Shown: positions 27,018 to 39,553, numbered from the stretch's first letter. The stretch is DNA of 64,000 nt from Loxodes magnus (GCA_946699065.1 CAMPDV010000015.1:310001-374000); one strand, 5' to 3'. Numbers and translations are program-made. The notes: a model not told the origin generated them from the letters alone.

Positions 27018-30000
27018 TGAATCAGTGATAAAACGTTAGAACTTAAAAACTAAATAAACTAAAATTTATTCAATTATAATTATAATTACTCCAAAATAAT
27101 TATTATCTAAGCATGCAAAACTTCATATCAATAAAAAGGCATAAAAAATATTATTAATTATCTTCTTTCTACATCTTAACTTTATATTTCTTCTGCTCAT
27201 ACATAAAAATTTTCAGTCTTCACATATATCTATTATTTAGTTTTGTTAGAACTTGATGCTAAGTGTTTTATGGTATATGATTTAAGCTTACTTCATTAAC
27301 TAGAAATCCATAATTCTGATGCTTAATGTTAGGATATTTTTCAGTAAATCATTCACTAAATTTGCAATTCTAAGCATCAACACTCAATCTCTTAATTTTA
27401 TTTCTTATTTCCAAAAAAGGAAGACATAAGATTACACTATCTATAACCTCCGCTTTTGTTTAGATTCCTCTGATCCCTTACATGCTCTATTGTGCAGTCA
27501 TATAATTTTTTTCTTCATTTTAACTGCTTTATCTAGACTAAGTCTTCTTAAATAGTTAAATTTTTTGATTTTAAGTTTATTCTAATCTTCACATCTGCTC
27601 ACCTTGCTTATCTATCATATTTAATTACTGAATTACTCCTTTAATTTTATAATATAAGACTTATATTTTTTCATTTAGTCTCAATATCTAATTAATAAAA
27701 ATACAAGTCTATATTTCTAAATTATGCAAGCGTAAAAAAACTTAAGTTTAAACTAGATATATCTATCTTTGTTTTTATAACCAGTTTAAATTAAGAGAAA
27801 TAGCCATTGCAAATAAATTAAATATGCTTTAAATAATCAAAGATAGTCTCATATCAAAGAATTTACTTTTCTTCTTCACTTTTCTTAGAAACCAAACTAT
27901 TCTTATCTCTTTAAGCTTCTCATATTGAATAACTTTCAATTACCTTAGTGAAACTTATTTTCAGACTCTTTTTCTCAGTTTATCTATTTCACCGTTTATT
28001 ACCCTGTTATTACATAGTAGAGGATTTTATATTTTATGTCTAATACAATTTTACCTCTATTTCTAAAAAATAGTATATAGAAGGTCATCTCTTTTACAGC
28101 TTCTGTTTTAATATTATTGTTCATACTATCCAGCTCTTTAATATATATCCAGATAGTTTCAACAATCAGTTATACTCTAATTGCTAGTTTATAAAAAGTC
28201 TGTTTTCAAGTTAATTTGCTTATATTTTACAGTAAGAAGATATTAATTAGGAGCAACTTTTCCTTTATAATTAGACTGAGAACTTCTTAATAATAAAATA
28301 ATCCAAGTTATAGGATTACCTTTGATCAGTTAGATTTAGAAGAGATTAATAATATTTATGATAATCTAGATTGGAAAGACAGCGGCTTTGCCTTTAAGCA
28401 GAGCATTTACTAGTGGAGATTATTTTCCTCCACTGATATAGTCAGTAAACAAGTTATAAATTTAAAGATTAAACTACTATACTAATATATAAATCAACCT
28501 AGAGCATCATAAAATTACTAATAAACCCTTAATTTAATCTAGATTTTGAGATACTCTAATTAAATAAATGTAAAATAGAAGGTTCTAACTATTCATATAT
28601 TTAATACCTTTTTATTTAAAGATATGAAACAAAATTATTTCAAACTTTAGCAAATTTTTAGTGTAAGGTAGACATATCAAAATAGAATAACTTTTAATAA
28701 AGCTATGAAATTAAAATAAGATAGATATAGGAAATAAAATAGATACTTTATACTGTAAGTTTTAATTCCTAACAAGTTCTAGGTATTATATTTATAATAT
28801 TCTCTTGCTTATTTTTATTCAAATTAGTTTTTAACTTTTATATAATAAATTACATTGGGATGATACATGAAATATAGCTAAATTGTAATTAAAAGTAAGT
28901 TTGATCTAAATTAGGTAAAATAAGTCGATTACTAGACATCAAAATTCTGAAAGCACGAAAGCAGATAGAAATAATAATATTTAACTATATAAATCTTTAT
29001 TCATACCATAATAGTATCTTCAAGGATATAAGTTATAATATTTACGAGTTCTCTATAAATGCTAAATAAGAAATAGATATTTCTGAGATTTTCTGCAAAT
29101 ATCCAATAAATTAAACTTTAATAACTATCATGAAAAAATCTATTTCAATCAAGTATATTGAGAGAATTTAGCTAGATGATTCAGAGGAAAATATTAACCT
29201 ATTAAACTGATTTATAGATATTTAGTTAAATATTTAGATGCTTATAAAGCCTCTTAATTTTAGTTTGTTGAATTAATTCAAATTTTTTTAATATTTCAGG
29301 TATAAATAAATCTTATAAATACATAGGGTGTTCTTCACTTTCCTACTGTTACCTCATTATATCCTCTAGATAGGTTATATTAAATTATTTATGCTAGAAT
29401 TATTTCTTTACAATAGGTATATTTTATTTAATTGGTTTGTGTATATGAATTAATATATCTGCTAGTAATAGTTAATTAATACATATTCCTAGATAGCTTT
29501 TCTTAATTCATATCATCTATTTCTTTTTCATATCTAAGTATCTTGATATTTGAATTAGCATTATTTCAAATAATAAAGCTGACTTGCTAAGTCCCAATCG
29601 CGTTATCTTTTGCCTTAGTTGAATATATTTATCTATCCTTTTAAAGCAGAAATTCCCTTATTTATTCTTCTAGATTAGTTAATAGATTCTTATTCCTTTA
29701 ATATTAGAAAAATAATATTAAGCATCTGAAAGATTAGCTCAGCATTATAATGCATATTTTCTATCTTTATCATTGATATATGCAAGATATGATATCGCTA
29801 TTAATTAGTAATGCTGGATATTCTAAATAGAATGGGGAGGAGAGGAAAAAGCAAGACATAATACTTCCAATTTGAAGAAGAAGACTATTATTCAAAATTA
29901 ACTCTATTTATAAACTGATATGTGACTTACCAAATTAAGTTGAAGCCACTCCAATAAATTATATTATGCTATGTTTTTCAGGTTTCGGTAATAAATAAAT

Positions 30001-30060
30001 TTATTAGTTGAGAACTTTGTTTGAAATGTATATTATGGCTAAGAAATACTTAATTGGAAT
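27018..30060. other. Long stretch without recognised genes; two weak coding candidates
   Basis: About 3 kb with no recognisable domain. The minus strand at about 27130-28230 and the plus strand at about 28225-29250 give peptides with reasonable composition (for example FDQLDLEEINNIYDNLDWK at 28330-28380). Because no stop codon limits frames here, composition alone is weak evidence, and no paralogue is present in the window to test them. Confidence 0.3.
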
Positions 30061-30406
30061 AATAATAATAAATAATAAATAAATAAATTTGATTATTGAG
30101 CGCGTAGCGCCCTCAATGATGTGCAGCTCTTTAAGTTAATTTTATTTAAGGTTTATAAAATTTCTCATTGCAAGCTTCCTCCAGTGCTTCACTCCTTTGG
30201 AAATTCTGTCTTCTTATAGAGCATGGTCGGAGTAATGCCCCAAGAGACCTAATCGTCTGGCATCTTTCTTCAACCATTACTCAATGTCACTAGCTCTTTC
30301 TTGCTTGGCTCCTACCAAGATTCTTGCTCAATTTGTTGCTCCTGAAATATTTCCTGATACTTAAGTTAAGTTAATAACAGTTAGAGGATGACTCCTGCCT
30401 AGTTAA
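30061..30406. repeat. Short interspersed repeat, hairpin-head family, subfamily with GTCGGAGT core
   Basis: An (AATAAAT)n tract leads into TTTGATTATTGAGCGCGTAG and the head GAGCGCGTAGCGC...ATGTGCAGCTC (30098-30129). Outer stem GAGC/GCTC is intact and inner stem GCGC/GTGC keeps pairing through a G-T wobble. The body shares GGTCGGAGTAATGCCCC and TAATCGTCTGGCATCTTTC with the copy at 38515. The right end is CTCCTGCCTAGTTAAAAT. Confidence 0.8.
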
Positions 30407-31639
30407 AATATAATATATATAATAAAATAATATAAATATAAAGTATAAAAATGATGACTGCTAATATAAGCAATAATAATAAATATAGATCCCTAACCTT
30501 AGCATTTCTATACTTTATTAACTCAATAAATTATCCAATAATTTAAAAAAGCTACAAATTAGAAACGACATCTTAGCTATTTTATTTATTATGAAGCTAG
30601 CAATAGTTAGTTTTTATGAATCTATAAAAACTAAGTAAAAATTAACTAATAATAAGAAGGTAAATAAATGACTGATATTTAAAAAGAGAGGACAGCGAAA
30701 AAAGAAAGATATGAACGAGATTGAAGATAAGTATCTTATTACAAAAGGTATTCTTGAAGAGATTGGGATGTTTTGACATTTAAGAACTGCACATCATTGA
30801 AATGCTACACTCTCTATAATCTAAGTTTTTTTATAGTTTTATTTTTAATTGGTTATAAATACTTTTCATTAGATTTTTTATTTAAAATTTTAGGAATAAA
30901 GAAAGAGTATATTTTTACAAAAGCAAAATGCTTTTTGCCACATAGGTAGTTATAAGGTAGAAAAATTTATATAATTAATAGCATATCTAAAATTATATAA
31001 AATATAGCTGGAAGCAAGATATTGATATGTTAAAAATAGAATGATTGATAAGTAAGTTATATCTCATGTTAGTTTATTATAAATCTAATTACAGAACTTT
31101 AGGTGAATGATTTAATTAAACTAGGTATATAGGTTCCCTAAATCATTATATCTATTTAAGCTTTTTTATTAGTTAGGTTTGAATTATAGGATCAATAAGA
31201 TTATGAATTCCTCTAAAGTATATCATCATAAATAGAATAAAAAGAAGCTAAAATATTGCTTTCAGAATTTTATTTTATAAAATTTTAGATCGTTCTCAAA
31301 TATACATACCCCTATTTTCTATATATCAACATGTAGAGTCGAAAATAAAATTGATATATTTTCATTATTTTTAGTAAATCAGCTATTGCATCTAACCTAA
31401 ATTATAAACAATATTCAAATATTAAATTAACTATTTAATAACTACTAAAATCAATACAAATTGCTGATTCTTAATCTTATTGCTCTATCATCGTTCTTTC
31501 AGTTTATTTTTTCTAAATTTCCTTTATTGAGATAAATTTTTTTCTGATATTATGATTCATTTTAAAAGAAAACATTCTTCAATTAGATTACTAATTATTA
31601 AGTTGGCAACACTACAGAGAAACTTGTGAATTTTCTACT
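30407..31639. other. AT-rich spacer
   Basis: No motif was recognised. A short plus-strand patch at 30660-30780 is Glu/Lys-rich in translation but is not supported by anything else. Confidence 0.5.
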
Positions 31640-33800
31640 TAGACTTATTTTCTTAGTTTTGATACAAAGTATTTAAGGCATTTATTTTTGATAATTATTC
31701 CAGGTTTGTAAATAAATTAAGAATAAATAGGTATATATCTGCATAGAATCTGATTGATATAATATAAAAGTTTATTTGTTATAAGCAGGATAATGATGAA
31801 AGATAATAATATCTGTATAAATGAAAGTATATTTAAAGGCTTTAAAATCAGTTTAGATTTAATTGAAAATAAAGAATAAGCTTCAGCAAAGCGATAATAA
31901 GATAAAACATTTTTATTAAATAAGTTGATAATTAGAAGTTTCAGTAGAAAAAAGGGAATAAATCAAAATATTTAATGCGAATAATAATGATTCTGCCTTT
32001 AAAATAAAGGCTAAAAAGGAACATAATGCTATTATTGTTTAGATATTGATAATTACAAACGAGAATAAAGTTCTATTTGTTTATGCGACAAAGAGTTTAT
32101 AAAATTGAACATATTTTTAATTACCTCTACAATAGAGATGGATTTTAGGAATTTTCAAGAGTTTATTTTTAAAGTTCTTAAATTAGTTAAAAAATTTATT
32201 CGGAATTGATAAAGAGAAGATTGAAAATGTTCAAGCTGAGTAATGAAAATCAATAATTTCCTCAAATGAAAAAAAGAACTTTAAGAAGAATTATTCAAGT
32301 ACCTATAAAGATTAAGATTGAGCGCTTGGAGAGAATTTAAACTTTATTAAAACATAACTTGTGTATTGCATTCGATTTATCTATGCTATTATGTTCGAAA
32401 ATTCAAAATATTGAAACTTTTATATCTATTATTATTATTATCACCATTGAAAACGAATAAACTAGTGAAAATTTATTAATTAAGATACTAAATGAATTAG
32501 ATAGGATATAGTTCTCATATTATGCTCTTCTAATTTTTCTTGCAATTATAGATAAATTAACTAAATATCGCTCTGCAAGGTTTTAAAATTTTATCTTTTA
32601 ATTTTTATTTAAATCATCCAAATTCTAAAGATATTTGATAAGAAAGGTTTTCATCTTACTATTTATCCCCTCAGTCAATGTCTTTAGCAAATTAGATAAA
32701 ATGCATAAGATTTTTAACTATATGACTGATAATAATCTTCTTATCTGAAATAATTTTCTATCTTTTCATTTAATTAAAATTCTTGCTTTGAAATATTCGA
32801 AAAAACTGGAGAAAAAATAATTTAGTGGTTTATTAATTTAAAATATATCTTCTAATTAAATCTTAAGTCATTGTCCTTTTCTTAACTAAAACTTTATCTC
32901 TTTATTTATTATTTTCACATTTTGTTCTTTATCTTTTATTTCCTACGTTTCCGTGTTTTTTTAATGCTTGAAATAAATAAGACTTCATATTCCTGCTTTT
33001 TTTGTGTCTTAATGATAATTAAATATCTAGGATTTTATTATCTTTTTTAAAAGAATTTCTCTCATTATTGAATCTGAAGACTTTATCTAATTCAACCTTA
33101 AATAGTATAATTTTTTAATTTTCTTCAAAAAATTAAAAACAGAATTTCTTGGATAAATTTGAAGGAATAAAAGTCCAAATTTACTTATTTAGTTTATAAG
33201 TTTTTTAAGTATAAAACATTTTATCTCTTATCTCTAAATTCCTTATTTTACGTTACAGCTTACACTCTAGATTGCGTTCATTATAGTAAAATTCCATATG
33301 TGAAAGATTACTTATCCAGAGGTAAAATCTTAAATTTATTAATTAATAAATCCTACCTAAATTTTCCTATCAGCTTATACTCCCAGTAATAATATTAATC
33401 TAATTTTAGATTTCTATCACTAAGGAAAGCAATCATCCATTCTAATATTTTATCTTTATAAGCATTATAAATCATAAAGACATCAACTTGTTTTTTTACT
33501 CTATTTAAATTATTTTTTCACTCACTTTTAAAATAAATTTTTGATTTAAAATTTAAAGGAAGAAATGACTAAATTAGTTAATAGTAACCTTCTCTTTTTT
33601 AAATTTATAAGATATTAACTAAAGATATAATAGATTAACTGTTTAATTAGCCTTAAGTTATAACTAAAAATAACATCCTTAAGTATCATTTTTATTATCT
33701 GTTTAATTAAGCTAATAAAGCGAAATTTCTACTGCTTAGCTAAAATTTATTTGGATTAAATTAAAAAATTCTAAGATAATTAGTATTAGAGTGCTTAAGC
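31640..33800 (-). CDS. Unrecognised protein, segmentally duplicated (copy 1)
   Basis: The minus-strand sequence downstream of the kinase-Kelch gene aligns with 59400-61700, downstream of the second kinase-Kelch gene. In one frame the two copies keep the peptide (LECKLQR, IRN, EIR near 33240-33280; IQFAKDI near 32690) while differing at synonymous positions such as CTG/TTA, AGG/AGA and GAC/GAT, which suggests past protein-level selection. No domain was recognised; the sequence is Lys/Gln/Ile-rich without an obvious signal peptide. Start and stop cannot be fixed. A one-base indel near the IQFAKDI block disrupts the frame in the second copy, so at least one copy is decaying. It could also be an old mobile-element gene. 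Confidence 0.35.
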
Positions 33801-33995
33801 CTTCTATATATTAATATATAGTCAAATGTAATTTATTTAAGGTATCTTTATGATAAAAGCTTAGAGTTATATGTAATTAAAAAAAATTGTAATGATATAG
33901 TAAAGAATTTATCTTTGAATGAGTATAACTAAGATACTAAAAATAAGAATTTCTTCTTTTAAGTTATTTGATAAAAGTTTTATATAATAGTTTTA

Positions 33996-35765
33996 TCAAG
34001 CATCAAGCTAATTCCATCTTTCTGTGCCTAGATCGTAGCTAAATAATATGCATTTACTGTCAAATTGATATACTTGGTCTCTGCTGAAAATTGGTTGAGT
34101 AAAGTCGTAAAAGTCAATTTACCCTCCAGGAAATCTTTCTCCTGATTATTATATGATTTTATAGTCGTAGATTTAAGTCTCTTATTCGTCACTGTTTCTA
34201 TAAACTAAAAAGTGATTCTTAGTAGGTACAAAGATTGCTGTTGATGAACTTTTTGAAGTTAAAACCTGCTAGCAATCAATCCATAGGTTTTTTTATTCCT
34301 CATATATTTAGATTTTATCTACAGAGATATTTTGCGATTGATTATCTCCACCAAAAACATGGATCTACTAATTATTTTAATCGCACCCAAAGAACGCAAC
34401 AGGTAATTTGATTTTACTAATAGTTTTGAAATTTTTTTATCTTAGATTAAAGACTTCACATTCAGCAACATCATAATATGAAGAATTTTCCAATTTGCTT
34501 CCTGAGATTATAAAAACTGTATCTTTTTTATTGAAAGTAGTTCTATGCCATTATCTTTGAAATTACATTTAGAACTCCTCTTTACTTTCCGAACGTAGAT
34601 CAAATCTGTTTGCTTGATAGATCGACCCACCTGATATTATATGAATTGAATCCTTGATTTGTTCTATTCAATTATCACATAAATAGTTTAGTTCAAACTC
34701 ATTAAGAACTTCATCTTATAATTTTCTTTCATTTATTTTGTAAGACTTCTTTTTATCTTACTAAAAATCGAATGTTGAAATATTATTAAACTACTCGAAT
34801 TTTACTTCTGGTTGTGTTTATACTGCCATTTTTTATTAGTAAGTAGCAGCCGTATTTTATTAAGCTTGCTAATTAGAAATATTTATTTCTAATGGTTTCG
34901 ATATAAATTCTTGATCTTATGAATATGAATAATGCGGTTATGGTGGAATATTAATTTTGCATAAAGAGGATAACTTCTATTATATAGCGTTCAATGTTAA
35001 CCTTTCTTGAGGATTTTAATTCCAGCATCCTTCTATAAGGTCGGAATATTCTTTTGGACAATCTTCAGGGATTTCCTCTCTTTCACCCTACTTAACACTC
35101 TACATTATTATTGTATCTTCTTTTATTTCACAATAAGGGATTTTTCTTGAAGCTATTTCCCAAAAAACTATACCTAGAGCATAAACATCTGACTCTTTAC
35201 TAATTTTAGGTTTTAAACCCATTGTTTCAGGAGCCATTCATCTTATAGATCCCTCTATCTTTACCGATGTTCTAGTTTTAGTTTCTGTCTTCACTTAAGA
35301 AAGACCAAAGTCGGTAATTTTAGCTAATTTATCTTTAGTCAAAAGTACATTTAAGCTTTTGAAATCTTTATGCAGAATATCTTGATCATGAATATATTTA
35401 AGACCAGAAGCTATTTCAAGACTTATTTTGTATCTTAAGTCCCAAGAAATATATTCTTTGGCATGTAGTAAGTCAAATAAAGATTAATCCATCAGCTCCA
35501 TAACTAGTGATAACGGTTGTGGACAATATCCGAAAAGTTAAATGACATTAGGATGACGAAGATTTGCCATTATATTAATCTCATTTTAGAATCCCTCTAA
35601 GAGTTATTGACTTATTTGCTGTAAATGTAAGTATTTTATAGCTACTGGATTTGTATAATCCATTTTTCCTTTCCATACTGTTCCAAAGCCTCCTGATTTA
35701 AGTTCTTATTCTTTCTAAAGTTAACTTTCTTAAATTAGAAGGTTTCTTTATAAATTAAGAGACAT
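33996..35765 (-). CDS. TKL-type protein kinase with C-terminal Kelch-like propeller, copy 1
   Basis: 590 codons run from ATG (35763-35765) to a TGA (33996-33998) that is conserved in the paralogue. The kinase domain begins almost at once: SGGFGTVWKG (24-33), VAIK Lys, HKDFKSLN catalytic loop, ITDFGLSQVK, and SIRWMAPE with Trp as TGA. The usual HRD is HKD, so this is a non-RD-type loop, but the catalytic Asp, Asn and DFG are present and activity is plausible. A Gln-rich linker follows, then a beta-rich C-terminal half with Kelch-like signatures (FFGCDQNNQQIHVFGGDNQ, DKIQIYEEQKNLWIDC, IYDYKI...GERFPGG). Kelch propellers bind proteins, so a scaffolded cytoplasmic kinase is inferred. Similarity upstream of the ATG does not keep frame between copies, which supports this start. 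The domain order matches the second copy throughout. Confidence 0.93.
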
Positions 35766-36299
35766 TATTATCTATTTTTCTTTAGACTTAATAAAGAGTT
35801 AAATACCAGAATCCAAAAGTATGTCAAGTAAATCTCTAGATTTTTGAACTGCTTTACGCTTTGATAAGCAGATTTCAAGTAAAGCTGATAAGTATTAGCT
35901 TTATATCCTATAAAGAAGGAAATACTAAGCTATATACTGACTTTATTATAATTTTGACTCTTTTACAGTTTCTAAAGTATATAATTCAAATTTTATTTGA
36001 ATACATTTTAGAAAAAATCTCTCATTCGAACATAATTATCAATAGAAGAATAGTCTTAGATATAACTAGCATTAAAAATTATCTTAAATAATGAGAAACT
36101 AGCGTGATGTCATCTCTGATTGGCTTGTCACTAGTTAATTTTAAAATAATTTTATGAATTTAGAAATATTTTAACTTGTATTCTTGAATCTTTCTTGGTT
36201 TATTTTTGGTTCTATCTTGATTTGATCTTGAAACATTTTATTTTCTATAAATGGGAAATCTCATGTAATCATAATTTTTGACTTTTTTCAAATTAAAAT

Positions 36300-37480
36300 A
36301 ATTTTCTTAAATTAGATTACAGTTATAGAAAATTAAAATTTTAATACTCCTCCATATCGTTGCATCATCCACTTTATCTTGTGCCTTGCTATACGATATA
36401 AGGCGGTAAAAGATTTTATCCAGACCTGGGAGGGAGTGTACCATTTGTCGAACTTTTAATATAGAGCGAACCATGGATAAATTGGGCTTATCGTCTTGGG
36501 CCCGTCCACCCTTATCCATGGAGGTTAGCTTATAAGTCTAACTGATAGTAACCATAAACAAAGATTGAAAGAATATAAAACAGTTTTACTACTCCCAAAA
36601 AATAGGAGTAAGCGGCATCTTAAAATGTTTAGGACAGGTAAAATTTGGCATGAAATTTACAGATCAAATTGAGATTAATAATTCTGAAGAAAAGCTAATG
36701 GAAATAGGCAAAAAATATTTAAGCCCAGAAGTCTCTGATTTTCTCACTGAGTAACTAAATAGCTATGAATAGCTGATTAAAGAGATGAACCTCTAGGAAG
36801 AGATTAAGAAGCTAAAGAAAGACAATAAAATACTTTAAAAATATTTGCAATAGCAGAAAGCTTAGGGTCAGAATCATCGTATAAGAAAGAGAACTCAACA
36901 CCTTTTGAATAATATCTCATGACTAGAGCGGTCAAATTTAAACATTAGTAGAAACAGAAAGAACTAGGAAGTATATTAAAAAATTTGAAAGAAAATTAGC
37001 AAAAGATGCAAATGGAACTTTAAAAAATACAACATTGGAAAAAGGAAAATGAGAATAAAATGAAACTAGAAAAAGATACTGCTCTTATTCTCTCGGAGAA
37101 GCTATATAAATAATATGTGAAGAAATATTACTATTGTTGAAATGAAAAGCACCTTTAGTGACAAAGTTAATTGTTTAAAAAAAGTAAAAGGCATATTGAC
37201 AAGAAAGATATTGAAGACAAAGAAAGAGAGAATTAAAAAAAATATACAGTATTTCTCAAAGAAATACATATAATAGGAAATCAAAACTTGAATTGAAATT
37301 TGAATAATAGCAAAGAGTTGAGTAAGTAGTAAGGTGGTTTTTACCACGGAGAAAAAGCGGCAACTTTGAAATGGATTGAAATACTCAGAAAAAAGCAAAC
37401 AATATTAAACAGTTTAGCTTTTTTATAATGCAAATGCTCTTAAGGTTAGTATGACCATGGTAAGGCTAAAGTGTGCATCA
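36300..37480 (+). pseudogene. Retrotransposon ORF1 relic with GC-rich structured leader
   Basis: A GC-rich leader (36340-36530) precedes a Lys/Glu/Gln-rich reading. MNLQEEIKKLKKDNK near 36787-36830 aligns with LNLQEEVRKLKKEN of the copy at 39554 and LNLQEGIKKLNKSDEK of the copy at 58242. The knuckle region at 37123-37165 reads YYYCWNEKH, so the first Cys has become Tyr and the last Cys is lost. Frames change at least once between the coiled coil and the knuckle. The element is dead. Confidence 0.65.
36471..36521. other. Perfect 10-bp inverted repeat, hairpin in element leader
   Basis: CCATGGATAA at 36471-36480 pairs with TTATCCATGG at 36512-36521. An inner GGGC/GCCC pairing lies inside the 31-base loop. 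It sits in the GC-rich leader just before the ORF1 relic and may be a structured 5' RNA end. Confidence 0.7.
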
Positions 37481-37883
37481 CATTTAATCTTTTTTAAACA
37501 TAGAGGTTATTTTCCATAAAATAAAACATATTGACTAAGTAAATAAAATATTTTAGAATAGATTGAAATTCTATCTCGCATTTAAATTTTGGATATATAA
37601 ACAATAGAAGATGATTGAAGCTTTATAATATTTTGATATATGTGCTATTTCTATTAAATAATCCTTTATTAAATATATTTTTATCTCTTTTGAATAAAAT
37701 ATTGAAATTTATTTTTACTTTTCTATCAGTAAGAATATTAATTAAATTATTAAATTGATAGTCTAAAGTATAAAAATTAGCTTTATTAAAGATTTATCTG
37801 TTTGCCAAACTTAGTTAACCCATAAATTTTATAAAGATCGAATCCACCAATTTCAATTGAGATTCACACTATGACCTTAGCTA
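37481..37883. other. AT-rich spacer
   Basis: Nothing recognised in about 400 bases. Confidence 0.5.
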
Positions 37884-38504
37884 ATGCACACTTCTATAAC
37901 AACTTCACTAACAAAATAAGTCTCCATCGCTGTAAAGCATGCTCCTAATTGCTAAATAGTAATAATTTCTACAAGTATTCATGAAATGTAAACGACAAAA
38001 ATCATTTACATAGCTTTATTGATAATATCTTAGGATATTGTATGACAATCTTACGATTATAATGTTACAAGCCACTAAGAACTTGCATATCTCCAACAAT
38101 TCTTCTCAGCGCCTTCTTTAAAAATTCCAACTAAAAATTTAGCAGAACAAAAGTCCTACACTACAAAAAACGACAAAGTAAGATTTTGGTTTCAACTATA
38201 AAAAGGTACCATATTTCCAAAAATGATTACTGAAGCAGTGGACGATCATGTTAAATTTCACATAAAAGCTCCGGAATTTGTTGAAATGTTATACCCAGCG
38301 CAGTAGAATCTTTTGCAGGGACTTTTACAAGTTTCTGGAATTTATTTTTCCAGAAATTGAGTCCTAAAAATACATCCGGGTTTTAAATCTTTTAAACTCA
38401 TCTACATTTATCAATTCTAGAGGCTGCTGGAAAAAATATTATCTCTCTTAGATGAAATTATGAATTCAACTCCACTTATAAAGTCCACAATAATTTTTTC
38501 CATT
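37884..38504 (+). CDS. Unrecognised reading frame of higher complexity
   Basis: The frame from an ATG at 37884 has less AT-biased codons and reads as an ordinary protein, for example FHIKAPEFVEMLYPAQQNLL near 38255-38315 and LLEKILSLLDEIMNSTPLIK near 38420-38480. No family was recognised, and no TGA closes the frame before the short repeat that starts at about 38515, so the 3' end may have been replaced by that insertion. It might belong to a mobile element. Without a paralogue here the frame choice is tentative. Confidence 0.35.
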
Positions 38505-38514
38505 AATTATTTTA

Positions 38515-38840
38515 TTAAAAAAAATTAATTATAGAGCGCATAACACCTCAATGCAACGCAGTTCTTTAACTTAAGTTTTTAAAGTACAAAATTTTTCCAT
38601 GAATGTTACCCCAGAGTTATTATTCTCTTGAAAATCCTGTCTTCAAATAGGGCCATTGTCGGAGTGATTCCCTGTGAGACTTAATCGTCTGGCATCTTTC
38701 ACCTATAATGTTACATAATCCCTTAATTTTATTCTTCTTTCTCCTGTCATGATTCGTGCTGTCCTTCGCATCCAGGGTACTTCCTTATTCAAAATTACGA
38801 CGATTTAGTTGGAGGATTGCTCTCCCTATTTAAAATCAAT
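38515..38840. repeat. Short interspersed repeat, hairpin-head family, GTCGGAGT subfamily
   Basis: The head is TTAATTATAGAGCGCATAAC...AACGCAGTTC (38527-38565), with the outer stem GAGC/GTTC held by one G-T wobble. The body shares TGTCGGAGTGATTCCC and TTAATCGTCTGGCATCTTTC with the copy at 30061. The right end is GCTCTCCCTATTTAAAAT near 38808-38826. Confidence 0.78.
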
Positions 38841-39553
38841 TATTGTAAAAATAAGAATATTGAAGTGAATTTTTATCATAGAATTAAAAGTTAAAATAAA
38901 GTAAAATGTAAAAGCAAGAAGATATTTTCATTATGATAAATTCTATAATTAAGTTAAAATTTATAAAGGCTTTTATAAATTTTGCATACTATAAAAAATA
39001 AATAGATATCATTTATAAAGTATTTATTTAATATATTTTTGTACAGGAAACGATTAGTTAAATTTCACTATTATTAAAATATTACATTTTTAATTAGCAA
39101 AATATTTAAGTAAAAAGCATCAATGCTAATATAATTATTTCGTTGAATTAAAAATAAAAAATCTTTAAATAGAACTAAATTTTAAGTTATTTTGGTGATA
39201 TTTTTTTGTTTTTGTAATAAATAAATCCAAAGATAAATAATATAGATTATAAAAGCAGAAATTATTATAATTGTCTTTTTATTCTTATTCAAAAATAATT
39301 TTAGAGCCGAATTTGCAAACCAATTTTAAAGGATTTAGTATAATTAAATTATATGCTGAATTTAATAAAAAAATCCCCTTATTATGTTTATGTTATATAT
39401 AAAAAATAGCTCCTAAGAAATAATCAATAAAAACTAATAGGACATCAACTAATAAAATTCTCTGATCGAAATATACTCCCTAGGAGCTGAAAATAAAAAG
39501 TTATAGTAATCACTTCTAAACTTGATTTAATGATTAGATTCTAAATAAAAAAA
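38841..39553. other. AT-rich spacer
   Basis: No recognised motif, although the right end (after 39490) may already belong to the ORF1 element that follows. Confidence 0.5.

Larger units (their letters stand above)
31640..36000. repeat. Segmental duplication, copy 1 (partner 59400-64000)
   Basis: The order unknown reading frame, kinase-Kelch gene, 5' flank is repeated in the same orientation about 28 kb away. Flank similarity continues past the start codons, for example TTATTATAATTTTGACTCTTT near 35944 versus the matching stretch near 63860. Spacer blocks such as AAATTCTAAGATAATTAGTA (33768 and 61660) are nearly unchanged. Confidence 0.85.

Noticed and set aside
35766-35880. N-terminal extension of kinase-Kelch copy 1 upstream of the ATG
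   Set aside because: The open frame continues upstream in both copies, but their lengths differ by non-multiples of three, so the extension is not conserved as protein.
35861-36091. A 76-codon plus-strand frame upstream of kinase-Kelch copy 1
   Set aside because: The matching flank of copy 2 has indels that break this frame; it is more likely 5' flanking DNA.
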